A stretch of 64,000 nucleotides of DNA, taken from Blattabacterium sp. (Blatta orientalis) str. Tarazona (lineage in GTDB: Bacteria; Bacteroidota; Bacteroidia; Flavobacteriales; Blattabacteriaceae). Both the position numbers and the translations under genes were made by a program. The DNA lies in assembly GCF_000334405.1 (NCBI RefSeq), contig NC_020195.1, positions 434,001-498,000 of the forward strand, read 5' to 3'. The notes beneath the pieces were generated by a model, which was not told where the DNA came from, did no database searches, and saw only the letters and a list, made by a program, of their open reading frames with translations. Each line of letters opens with the position of its first letter. The stretch's first letter is position 1. Positions 56,664 to 64,000 of the stretch are shown here, one piece after another.

Positions 56664-58091
56664 CTAAACTTTTAAATCCATATTGGAATCAATAAAATGA
56701 TAAAATCGATCTAAGAGAGGATTTACCTTTTTCTCAACAAATTCTATAGATTGATCCGACGAAAATCCTATAAAATTCTTAGGGGTAAGCATTTGATTTA
56801 TTTTTTTTTCGTTAATAGGTATTTTTTTATCATCTAAAATACGTTGTAAAAAATCATTTTTTTTTCCTTCTAACTTTATTTTATAATTTGTATTCATAGA
56901 ATGAATTCTAATTCTTTCATGAATTTCTTGTCTATCTGCTCCATTTTTTACACTCTCTACAATAATAGATTCCGTCATTAAAAATGGAAGTTCTTGATCT
57001 ATATGTTTTTCAATCATTTTAGGATAGACCACTATATTTTCTAATATATTATTCCAAATTGTTAAAATAGCATCTGTAGCTAAGAATGATTGAGCTATTA
57101 CCAATCTTCTATTAGCTGAATCATCTAATGTCCGTTCCAACCACTGAGTAGCTGCAACCATAGCTGAACTATTTGATAGAGAAATCACATATTTTGCTAA
57201 AGAGGCTATACGCTCACTACGCACTGGATTTCGTTTATATGCCATAGCGCTTGATCCAATCTGCTCTGTTTCAAATGGTTCTTCCATTTCTTTTAAGTTT
57301 TGTAGTAAACGTAAATCATTGCTAAACTTATGAGAAGATTGAGAAATATTAGATAATAAATTTAATACTTGTGCATCTATTTTTCTATCATAAGTTTGAC
57401 CTGTCACAGGAAAAACTTTTTCAAATCCAAATTTATTGGAGATTTCTTTTTCCAAATCTTTTACTTTTTGTAGATCTCCATCAAATAATTCTTTGAAACT
57501 AGCTGCTGTCCCTACAGTGCCTTTTACTCCTCTGAAATTAAGATTTTGTAATCTAAATTCTAATTCTTCTACGTCCAATAATAAACTTTGCATCCACAAA
57601 GAGGAACGTTTTCCTACAGTAGTTAGTTGAGCGGGTTGATAATGGGTAAAAGCTAAAGTAGGAGTGTCATGATATTCTAAGGTAAAATTCCTAAGTCTAA
57701 AGAGAACATTAACTAATTTCTTAAGAAGAATCTCTAATCCATCACGGATGAGAATAAGATCCGTGTTGTCTCCTAAAAAAGCACTTGTGGCTCCTAAATG
57801 AATAATAGGTTTAGCTAGAATTGCTTTTTCTCCAAAAGCATATAAATGAGCCATAACATCATGACGGAATTTTTTTTCATAAAAAGAAACTCTATTCCAA
57901 TCAATATCATCTAAATGATTTTTTAAGTCATTTATTTGTTCTTCACTAATGTTTAAACCTAATTTTTTTGGCTTTCTGCTAAAGCTAACCAAAGTTTTCT
58001 CCAGGTGAGTAAATTTTTTTTTTGGAGAAAAATTATACAACATTTCTTGACTACTGTATCGTTCTACCAAAGGATTTTTATATTCTTTCAC
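56664..58091 (-). CDS. purB: Adenylosuccinate lyase
   Basis: A 475-residue fumarase-superfamily lyase used twice in purine synthesis (SAICAR to AICAR, and adenylosuccinate to AMP). LGATSAFLGDNTDL, FTHYQPAQLTTVGKR and the signature GSSAMAYKRNPVRSE with the catalytic Ser are present. The start codon is GTG at 58091; KNPLVERYSSQEMLYNFS at the N-terminus fits the family, so the GTG is credible. Confidence 0.95.
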   Translation of the reverse strand: MKEYKNPLVERYSSQEMLYNFSPKKKFTHLEKTLVSFSRKPKKLGLNISEEQINDLKNHLDDIDWNRVSFYEKKFRHDVMAHLYAFGEKAILAKPIIHLGATSAFLGDNTDLILIRDGLEILLKKLVNVLFRLRNFTLEYHDTPTLAFTHYQPAQLTTVGKRSSLWMQSLLLDVEELEFRLQNLNFRGVKGTVGTAASFKELFDGDLQKVKDLEKEISNKFGFEKVFPVTGQTYDRKIDAQVLNLLSNISQSSHKFSNDLRLLQNLKEMEEPFETEQIGSSAMAYKRNPVRSERIASLAKYVISLSNSSAMVAATQWLERTLDDSANRRLVIAQSFLATDAILTIWNNILENIVVYPKMIEKHIDQELPFLMTESIIVESVKNGADRQEIHERIRIHSMNTNYKIKLEGKKNDFLQRILDDKKIPINEKKINQMLTPKNFIGFSSDQSIEFVEKKVNPLLDRFYHFIDSNMDLKV

Positions 58092-58134
58092 AAAAATATT
58101 TTTTAAAAAATTAAATTAATTGGTTTCTTTCTAG

Positions 58135-59439
58135 CTAAGAAAATATTTTAAAAAAGGAAGATTTATCTTTGATAATATTTTGACTTCTTTCAGATCCTAC
58201 AGAAATTAATAGGATATTCAAATTTAGATAACTTTCAATAAAATTAATATATTTTTTGCAATTTTTTGGTAGTTCATCATACTCATAAATTTGAGAAATA
58301 TTTTGTTTCCAACCAGGAAAATCCATATAAATAGCTTCTACTTTTTCTTCAAAAAAATCTATATTTGCTGGAAAATTTGGAATAGATTTTCCATGAATAC
58401 GGTATTCTACACAGATTTTTATAGTTTCTAATTGACTTAAAACATCTAATTTTGTAATGATTAAGTAATTAATTCCGTTTATCATACAAGAATATTTTAG
58501 AGAGAACAAATCTAACCAGCCACACCTTCTTGGTCTTTTTGTAGTGGCTCCATATTCTTTTCCTTTTTCTCGGATAAAATGACTCATTTCTTTATTCTTA
58601 ATTTCTGTAGGAAAAGGACCATATCCTACACGCGTACAATAAGCTTTTGCTATTCCGATAAAATTTTTCAAGAAAGTAGGAGGTACCCCAGCCCCTACAC
58701 AAACTCCTCCTGTAGAAGTTGAAGAAGTAGTTACATATGGATAGGTTCCATAATTTATGTCTAGTAGCATAGCTTGAGCTCCCTCAAAAAGAATTTTTTT
58801 TTCTTCATGAAAAGCTCTATGAATTTCATGTACAGCATCGATAACACGTGGATAAAGTTCTTTAGCATACTCCATATACTCTTCGTATATTTCTTTAAAA
58901 GAAACAGGTTTTCTTTTATATATTTTTGTTATAATCTGATTTTTATAATCAATGTTTTCCTTTAATTTTCTATAAAAAATTTTTTGATTTAAAAAATCTA
59001 AAACCCGTATCCCCATACGGGCTATTTTATCTTCATAAGTAGGACCAATTCCACGATGTGTAGTTCCAATAGACTTATTTCCTAATGATTCTTCCTTGTA
59101 TTTATCTAAGAGACGATGATATGGCATAGTGAGATGTGCTCTTTTTGCTAAAAAAACTTGAGAGGTATTGATTCCTATTGATTCTATATCTTGTATTTCT
59201 AGAATTAAAGATTTAGGATCAATAACTACTCCAGGGCCTATAATGCATTTAACAGAAGGATAAACTACTCCAGAAGGAATTAAATGAAGAATAAAATAAC
59301 GATTATTAATGTGAATAGAATGACCTGAGTTATTTCCTCCTTGATAACGAATTACATAATTTGAATTTTTGGCAAGAAGATCTGTAATTTTTCCTTTTCC
59401 CTCGTCACCCCATTGGAGACCAACAAGAACATTTGAAGG
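58135..59439 (-). CDS. purA: Adenylosuccinate synthetase
   Basis: A 434-residue GTP-dependent enzyme joining IMP and aspartate. NVLVGLQWGDEGKGKITDLLA is the P-loop region (catalytic Asp and Lys), NSGHSIHINN the switch His region, and GTTHRGIGPTYEDK binds IMP. The open frame extends to a TTG at 59472, but the ATG at 59439 fits the family start and leaves room for a TAACTTTG box at 59470-59477, which the longer start would sit on. Confidence 0.95.
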   Translation of the reverse strand, partial: PSNVLVGLQWGDEGKGKITDLLAKNSNYVIRYQGGNNSGHSIHINNRYFILHLIPSGVVYPSVKCIIGPGVVIDPKSLILEIQDIESIGINTSQVFLAKRAHLTMPYHRLLDKYKEESLGNKSIGTTHRGIGPTYEDKIARMGIRVLDFLNQKIFYRKLKENIDYKNQIITKIYKRKPVSFKEIYEEYMEYAKELYPRVIDAVHEIHRAFHEEKKILFEGAQAMLLDINYGTYPYVTTSSTSTGGVCVGAGVPPTFLKNFIGIAKAYCTRVGYGPFPTEIKNKEMSHFIREKGKEYGATTKRPRRCGWLDLFSLKYSCMINGINYLIITKLDVLSQLETIKICVEYRIHGKSIPNFPANIDFFEEKVEAIYMDFPGWKQNISQIYEYDELPKNCKKYINFIESYLNLNILLISVGSERSQNIIKDKSSFFKIFS

Positions 59440-59469
59440 CATGATATTTTTATAATTTGATACTTTTGG

Positions 59470-59477
59470 CAAAGTTA
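59470..59477 (-). promoter_or_regulatory. Candidate -7 promoter box for purA and the purine cluster
   Basis: On the minus strand TAACTTTG matches TAnnTTTG, about 30 bases before the purA ATG at 59439. It is the only consensus box I noted at the head of the eleven-gene minus-strand purine run. No TTTG at -33 spacing was found. Confidence 0.4.
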
Positions 59478-59523
59478 ATTTTTATTTATTATAAATAAAT
59501 AGATAAAAACACAAATATTTCAA

Positions 59524-60489
59524 CTATCTTTTTTCAAAATCTCGTTTAAGATGTTTATATGCTAATAATGTTGCTTTTCTTCCTCTAGGGGTTCTTACTA
59601 AATATCCTTCTTGAATGAGAAAAGGTTCATAAACTTCTTCTATAGTATCAGGATTTTCATTGACAGCTGTTGCTATCGTGTTTATTCCCACAGGACCTCC
59701 TTTAAAATGATCTATAATAGACGCAATGATTCTATTATCCATTTCGTCTAATCCATGTTTATCCACATTAAGTGCTTGTAATCCTAAATCACAAATATGA
59801 ATATCTATGGTTCCGTTTCCTTTTATTTGAGCAAAATCACGAACTCTACGAAGTAGAGCGTTAGCTATGCGTGGAGTTCCTCTACTTCGATTAGCAATTT
59901 CATAAGAGGCTTCTTCGGTTATTGGAATGTTTAATGTTTTTGCTCTTCGAGTTACAATGTTTTTTAATAATTCTTTTCTGTAATAGGTTAACCGACCATT
60001 GATCCCAAATCTAGAACGCATAGGAGCTGTTAATAATCCAGATCTTGTAGTGGCTCCTATTAAAGTAAAAGGAGATAAATCAATTTGAACTGATCTGGCA
60101 TTAGATCCAGAATCAATTATAATATCTATTTTATAATTTTCCATGGCAGAATATAAATATTCTTCCACTATAGGTGATAGCCGATGAATTTCATCAATAA
60201 ACAGAACATCATTTGAATTTAAATGAATGAGTAATCCTGCTAAATCCCCTGGTTTATCTAAAACGGATCCTGAAGTGACAGTGATTTTAACACCTAACTC
60301 ATTGGCGACTATATGAGATAGCGTAGTTTTTCCTAATCCTGGAGGTCCATGAAATAGGATATGATCCAAAGACTCTTTTCTTTTTTTAGCAGCTTGAATA
60401 AAAATTTTTAAATTATCTAAGATATCCTGTTGTCCAACAAAATCTTTAAATTTTTTTGGATTCAAAGTTCCTTCTACAATAGATGACAC
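59524..60489 (-). CDS. ruvB: Holliday junction branch migration helicase RuvB
   Basis: A 321-residue AAA+ motor for branch migration with RuvA. Walker A is LFHGPPGLGKTT, Walker B is VLFIDEIHRLSP, sensor 1 is IGATTRSGLLTAPMRSRFG, and the winged-helix end has RTPRGRKATLLAYKHL. The start codon is GTG at 60489 and gives SSIVEGTLNPKKFKDFVGQ, which fits the family. It is 17 bases after surE. Confidence 0.96.
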   Translation of the reverse strand: MSSIVEGTLNPKKFKDFVGQQDILDNLKIFIQAAKKRKESLDHILFHGPPGLGKTTLSHIVANELGVKITVTSGSVLDKPGDLAGLLIHLNSNDVLFIDEIHRLSPIVEEYLYSAMENYKIDIIIDSGSNARSVQIDLSPFTLIGATTRSGLLTAPMRSRFGINGRLTYYRKELLKNIVTRRAKTLNIPITEEASYEIANRSRGTPRIANALLRRVRDFAQIKGNGTIDIHICDLGLQALNVDKHGLDEMDNRIIASIIDHFKGGPVGINTIATAVNENPDTIEEVYEPFLIQEGYLVRTPRGRKATLLAYKHLKRDFEKR

Positions 60490-60506
60490 GATTTATAAAG
60501 TTTTTT

Positions 60507-61316
60507 TTAAAATAAGGAAGATTCCCAAAAAAAAATGAATAATATGAAATTCCAAGATCTTAAAATATTTAAAGTTGAGTAATCTGTAAAATCGAATTTA
60601 ATAGGAACGACAGAAACATATCCATTTTTTAAAGCCCATTCATCCGTATCTGATTTTTTATCAAAATTAACAAAATCTCCTACTAACCAATAATAAGCTC
60701 TTCCTTTTGGATTATAACGTTTATCAAAACTTTCTTTCCATTTAGCTTCTGCCTGTCTGCATATTTTAATTCCTCTAATTTCTTCTTTTCTCAATTTTGG
60801 AATATTCACATTGAGACTCAGGATTCCTCTTTCCATAGGATTTTGAAGAATTTTTTTTACAATTTTCCATACATATTTTTTGGATGGATCAAAATCTGCA
60901 TTCCAATCAAAATCTAAAAGAGAAAACCCAACAGATGGAATTCCTTCTATTCCAGCTTCTATCACCGCGGAAATTGTTCCGGAATACATGATGTTTATGG
61001 AAGAATTGGATCCATGATTAATTCCAGATACACAAATATCAGGTTTTCTTGGAAGAATGTGATTGATTGCTAATTTAACACAGTCTACAGGAGTTCCTGA
61101 ACATTCCCATTCCTTTTGGATCCCATTGTCAATCTTTACCGAATCACAATATACAACTGTATCCATAGTTATAGCATGTCCTATTCCAGATTTAGGTTTA
61201 TTTGGAGCTACCACATATACATCTCCTAAAGAATTCATCGTATGAACAAGAGTTCGAATTCCAGGAGCTATAATCCCATCATCGTTTGTTACTAAAATAA
61301 TTGGCTTGTTTTTCAT
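60507..61316 (-). CDS. surE: 5'/3'-nucleotidase SurE
   Basis: A 269-residue metal-dependent nucleotidase. ILVTNDDGIIAPGI has the metal-binding Asp pair, GTPVDCVKLAINHILP and SGINHGSNSSINIMYSGTISAVIEA complete the site. The family normally ends near a Trp such as RSWNF. Here about 13 extra, mostly hydrophobic residues follow (ILFIFFWESSLF), encoded partly by a T9 run, probably through loss of the original stop. Confidence 0.93.
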   Translation of the reverse strand: MKNKPIILVTNDDGIIAPGIRTLVHTMNSLGDVYVVAPNKPKSGIGHAITMDTVVYCDSVKIDNGIQKEWECSGTPVDCVKLAINHILPRKPDICVSGINHGSNSSINIMYSGTISAVIEAGIEGIPSVGFSLLDFDWNADFDPSKKYVWKIVKKILQNPMERGILSLNVNIPKLRKEEIRGIKICRQAEAKWKESFDKRYNPKGRAYYWLVGDFVNFDKKSDTDEWALKNGYVSVVPIKFDFTDYSTLNILRSWNFILFIFFWESSLF

Positions 61317-61342
61317 TTTTTCATAAAGGATCTAGATATTTG

Positions 61343-61350
61343 TAATTTTG
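61343..61350 (+). promoter_or_regulatory. Candidate -7 promoter box for the processing-protease gene
   Basis: TAATTTTG matches TAnnTTTG, 17 bases before the ATG at 61368. A T-rich stretch lies near the -33 position but no exact TTTG. Confidence 0.35.
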
Positions 61351-61367
61351 TTATTTATTGTATTAGT

Positions 61368-63458
61368 ATGATCGTAAATTCAATTAAAAATTTTAAGTAT
61401 ATAATAATTGGTTTTATTTTTACTTTTTTATTAAGTTTCTGTTCTCCACAAGGAGAAGAAGAAACACATCGTGTCATATTAAAGACTATATATAAAACAC
61501 TCTATTTTTTACATCCTAATCCTATTAAAATTAATAATGAATTTTCACAAAAAGTATATAAGCAATATTTTTCAAATTTAGATTTACAAAAACGTTTTTT
61601 CTTACAAAAAGACTTAGAAGATATTTCTTTTTATCGAGAAAAACTAGACGAATCTTGGATTCATGGAGATCCCACTTTTTTTAACATTACAATGAAATAT
61701 TTTTATCAAAGAATAAAAGAAGTAGAGAATATCTGTTCTAAGATTTTAAAAAAACCTTTCAACTTTCATAAAAGAGAAGTCTATATTCCTGGAGAACAGA
61801 AAATTTCTTATCCTAAAAATAAAAAGGAATGGATAGAAGAATGGAGAAAATATCTAAAATATTTGACTTTGATGGAAATCGTTTCTCCAGAAAATCCACA
61901 AGGAAATATTTGGAAATCCATCAAAAAAAATATCAGATGGATGAACCAGGAAAAAAAGCAAGAAAAAGGTAGAGGAATATATGCAAGAATATTTAGAAAA
62001 TTAAAAATAGAAAAAAAAACAGACTGGTTTTCCATGTACGTAAATACTATTACCTCGCAATATGATCCTCATACTAACTATTTTTCTCCTAAAGAAAAGG
62101 AAAATTTTGATTTAAATATATCTGGAAAAACAGAAGGAATTGGAGCTGAATTGCAAGATCATAAAGGTTATGCGACCATTGTAAAACTTCTTGTTGGTGG
62201 ACCAGCATGGAAAAGTAAAAAAATAGAAGTAGGAGATAAAATTATTAGAGTAGCAAAAGATATAAATTCAGAATCCAAAAATATTATTGGAATGTTATTG
62301 GAAAATTCCATTCGTCTTATAAGAGGAAAAAAAGGAAGTAAAGTCAAATTAACAATTCAAAAAAAAGATGGTTCTATAAAAGAAGTCATCCTCATTCGGG
62401 ATGTTATTGAAAAAAAAGAAATTTTTGCAAGAAGTGTCACAATATTGGATAATGAGAATAAGTATGGGTTGATACTATTACCAGAATTTTATTTTAATCC
62501 TGAAAATAAAAACGGAAGAAATGCGGCTCAAGATATGAAAAAGATTATTCAAGAGCTAAAAAAGGAAAAAATAAAAGGTTTGATTATAGATATCAGAAAT
62601 AATGGAGGAGGCTCATTAGAAACTGTTATAGAAATTGCTGGTTTCTTTTTGGGAAAAGTCCCTATAGTACAAGTAGGTCTTTCTTCTGGAAGAAAGAAAA
62701 TACTAAAAAATAAAAATAATGAACTGCTTTGGAAAGGACCCCTTGTTATTTTAGTTAATGAACTATCAGCATCCGCTTCAGAAATTCTTGCTGCGTCTAT
62801 AGCAGATTATAAAAGAGGAATTATTGTTGGGAGCTATCAAACATATGGAAAGGGGACCGTTCAAACCTTTTATCCCTTAAATAGATTTATTTTTTCTAAT
62901 AAAAAAGAATTGGGAGCCTTAAAATTCACTATGAATAAATTTTATCGTGTCAATGGAAATTCTACTCAATTAAAGGGTGTCAATCCAGATATAGTTATTC
63001 CAAATAATATTTTTTTAGTTAGAGGTATGGAAAAAGATCAACCAAATTCTATGATGTGGGATCGGACTGATTCTATTTCTTACCAACTATGGAAAGGAAA
63101 AATAGATTTGGAAAAAATAAAGTTGAAAAGTATTAATCGTTTGAAAAAATATCAGGATATGATGACCATATATCAAACCATACAATTATTAGAAAAAAAT
63201 TTTTTGAATAAGAAATATATTCCTCTAAATTGGAAAGATTTTTGGGATGAAAATTTAAAAATGCAAAAAATAAATGCAAATTTTCAAGCCTTAAAGAATT
63301 ACTTGAATGTATATGAATTACGATCTTTTCCTCCTTCTTACCAAATTATCTCAAAATTTGACCAAGAATGGAAAAAAAATTTGTTGAAGGATTTTCATAT
63401 AGAAGAATGTGTAAATATTTTACGAGATTTTAATGAAAATCCATTATTGTCTGACTAA
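61368..63458 (+). CDS. C-terminal processing peptidase / tail-specific protease (S41), lipoprotein
   Basis: A 696-residue S41A protease. The N-terminus is a signal segment ending in the lipobox LSFC (Cys25), so it is probably a periplasm-facing lipoprotein. An N-terminal helical domain is followed by a PDZ domain (about 240-340), then the S41 core: IDIRNNGGGSLE, the catalytic Ser in ELSASASEILAAS and the catalytic Lys in GSYQTYGKGTVQ. It probably trims or degrades envelope proteins. Its 3' end overlaps gyrA on the other strand by 29 bases. Confidence 0.92.
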   Translation: MIVNSIKNFKYIIIGFIFTFLLSFCSPQGEEETHRVILKTIYKTLYFLHPNPIKINNEFSQKVYKQYFSNLDLQKRFFLQKDLEDISFYREKLDESWIHGDPTFFNITMKYFYQRIKEVENICSKILKKPFNFHKREVYIPGEQKISYPKNKKEWIEEWRKYLKYLTLMEIVSPENPQGNIWKSIKKNIRWMNQEKKQEKGRGIYARIFRKLKIEKKTDWFSMYVNTITSQYDPHTNYFSPKEKENFDLNISGKTEGIGAELQDHKGYATIVKLLVGGPAWKSKKIEVGDKIIRVAKDINSESKNIIGMLLENSIRLIRGKKGSKVKLTIQKKDGSIKEVILIRDVIEKKEIFARSVTILDNENKYGLILLPEFYFNPENKNGRNAAQDMKKIIQELKKEKIKGLIIDIRNNGGGSLETVIEIAGFFLGKVPIVQVGLSSGRKKILKNKNNELLWKGPLVILVNELSASASEILAASIADYKRGIIVGSYQTYGKGTVQTFYPLNRFIFSNKKELGALKFTMNKFYRVNGNSTQLKGVNPDIVIPNNIFLVRGMEKDQPNSMMWDRTDSISYQLWKGKIDLEKIKLKSINRLKKYQDMMTIYQTIQLLEKNFLNKKYIPLNWKDFWDENLKMQKINANFQALKNYLNVYELRSFPPSYQIISKFDQEWKKNLLKDFHIEECVNILRDFNENPLLSD

Positions 63459-64000
63459 CTTTTTCAACATCTGCGATTTCGTCTTTTTCTTTGAGGTTAA
63501 TTAACCTTACCCCTTGGGTATCTCTTCCCATCACTCGGATATCCGATACAGAAATACGAATAATTATTCCGGATTTTTTAATGATCATTAGATCATCTTG
63601 ATTCGTGACATGTTTTATAGAAATTAAACGACCTGTTTTTTGAGTGATATTTATTGTTTTGATTCCTTTTCCTCCACGATTGGTTATCCGATAATCTTTT
63701 AGATTAGTTCTTTTCCCAAATCCTTTTTCCGAAACAACTAATAAATATCCTTTTTCCTGTCCTTCTACACATATCATTCCAATTACAGTATCCTCTGAAA
63801 TGGATAAATTAATTCCTCTTACTCCAGAAGAATTTCTTCCAGTAACACGAACTTTTTTTTCTGAAAAACGAATTATTTTTCCACTTTTTACAGCAATAAA
63901 AACATGACTATTTCCCTTAGTTAAGATAGCTTCTAATAAAGAATCTCCTTTACGAATCACAATAGCATTAATTCCATCTTTTCTAGGGCGTGAATAGTTT
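63430..64000 (-). CDS. gyrA: DNA gyrase subunit A, C-terminal part, 5' end outside window
   Basis: The frame runs open to the window edge (YSRPRKDGINAIVIRKGD), so this is a 3' fragment of gyrA. It encodes blades of the C-terminal beta-pinwheel that wraps DNA: repeated GRNSSGVRGINL, NRGGKGIKTINI and GRDTQGVRLINL. The ATG-like start at 63960 is a GTG inside the conserved sequence and not the real start. The TAA at 63430 lies within the protease gene on the opposite strand. Confidence 0.93.
   Translation of the reverse strand, partial: NYSRPRKDGINAIVIRKGDSLLEAILTKGNSHVFIAVKSGKIIRFSEKKVRVTGRNSSGVRGINLSISEDTVIGMICVEGQEKGYLLVVSEKGFGKRTNLKDYRITNRGGKGIKTINITQKTGRLISIKHVTNQDDLMIIKKSGIIIRISVSDIRVMGRDTQGVRLINLKEKDEIADVEKVSQTIMDFH

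Noticed and set aside
1-64000. tRNA, rRNA, CRISPR arrays, insertion sequences, phage genes, toxin-antitoxin or defence systems
   Set aside because: Gaps are too short and none shows tRNA-like folds, direct repeats with spacers, transposase motifs or defence domains.
1-64000. Assignment to Sulcia instead of Blattabacterium
   Set aside because: Sulcia genomes are far smaller and, as far as I know, lack the histidine and purine pathways and glp genes seen here.

Overview
The window looks like part of the reduced, AT-rich genome of an insect-associated Bacteroidota (Flavobacteriia) endosymbiont, most likely a cockroach symbiont of the genus Blattabacterium. The assignment rests on three things. 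Protein sequences are flavobacterial in type (fused E1 alpha/beta dehydrogenase, TamL-like lipoprotein, bifunctional nuclease with UVR tail, LemA/TPM pair). The gene content is almost entirely housekeeping plus amino-acid, purine and glycerol metabolism, with tiny intergenic gaps and many 1-30 bp overlaps. Promoter-like sites match the Bacteroidetes -7 consensus TAnnTTTG rather than the E. coli type. No transposons, phage genes, CRISPR arrays, rRNA or tRNA genes were seen, and no gene-free stretch exceeds 300 bases. The host assignment is from memory of the lineage, not from a search.

Layout. 1-3366 (+): the 3' part of a histidine operon (hisB partial, hisH, hisA, hisF, hisIE). 3363-5612 (-): queE, folD, rsmA. 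5681-7930 (+): serS, metF. 7927-9707 (-): pdhB and an orphan lipoprotein separated by a strong hairpin. 9890-15650: bifunctional nuclease, folA, valS, a TPM-domain protein with LemA, and ndk. 15670-21040 (+): fused 2-oxoacid dehydrogenase E1, ilvE, argS. 21057-22407 (+): ffh, with two frame breaks. 22559-26395 (+): glpD-glpK-glpF. 26450-28811 (+): thrS (short form), infC, rpmI, rplT. 28839-37166: def, ruvX, dapD, threonylcarbamoyl-AMP synthase, CCA-adding enzyme, DHH phosphoesterase, a thioredoxin-like protein, a zinc-ribbon-family protein, a NIF3-like protein, lipA. 37174-42277: a RecB/AddA-like helicase without its nuclease, and a TamL-like assembly factor with a frame break. 42286-44197 (+): fbaA, accD. 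44206-59472 (-): an almost complete purine pathway (guaA, purD, purH, purN, purM, purF, purC, purE, purL, purB, purA). 59524-64000: ruvB, surE, a C-terminal processing protease, and the 3' end of gyrA.

The genes fit together as a nutritional symbiont that makes histidine, lysine/peptidoglycan precursors (dapD), branched-chain amino acids (last step, ilvE) and purines, and that can import and oxidise glycerol. One-carbon supply (folD, folA, metF) supports purine synthesis.

The most notable observations are decay signatures rather than a new system. Six single-base frame breaks in four genes (ffh twice, purH twice, the TamL-like gene, the TPM gene) lie in or next to short homopolymers, and outside the break the lost C-terminus is still well conserved in another frame. 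thrS has cleanly lost its TGS and editing domains. infC has no ATG, GTG or TTG ahead of its conserved N-terminus. The RecB-like helicase has lost its nuclease domain. I found no convincing evidence of a previously undescribed multi-gene system.
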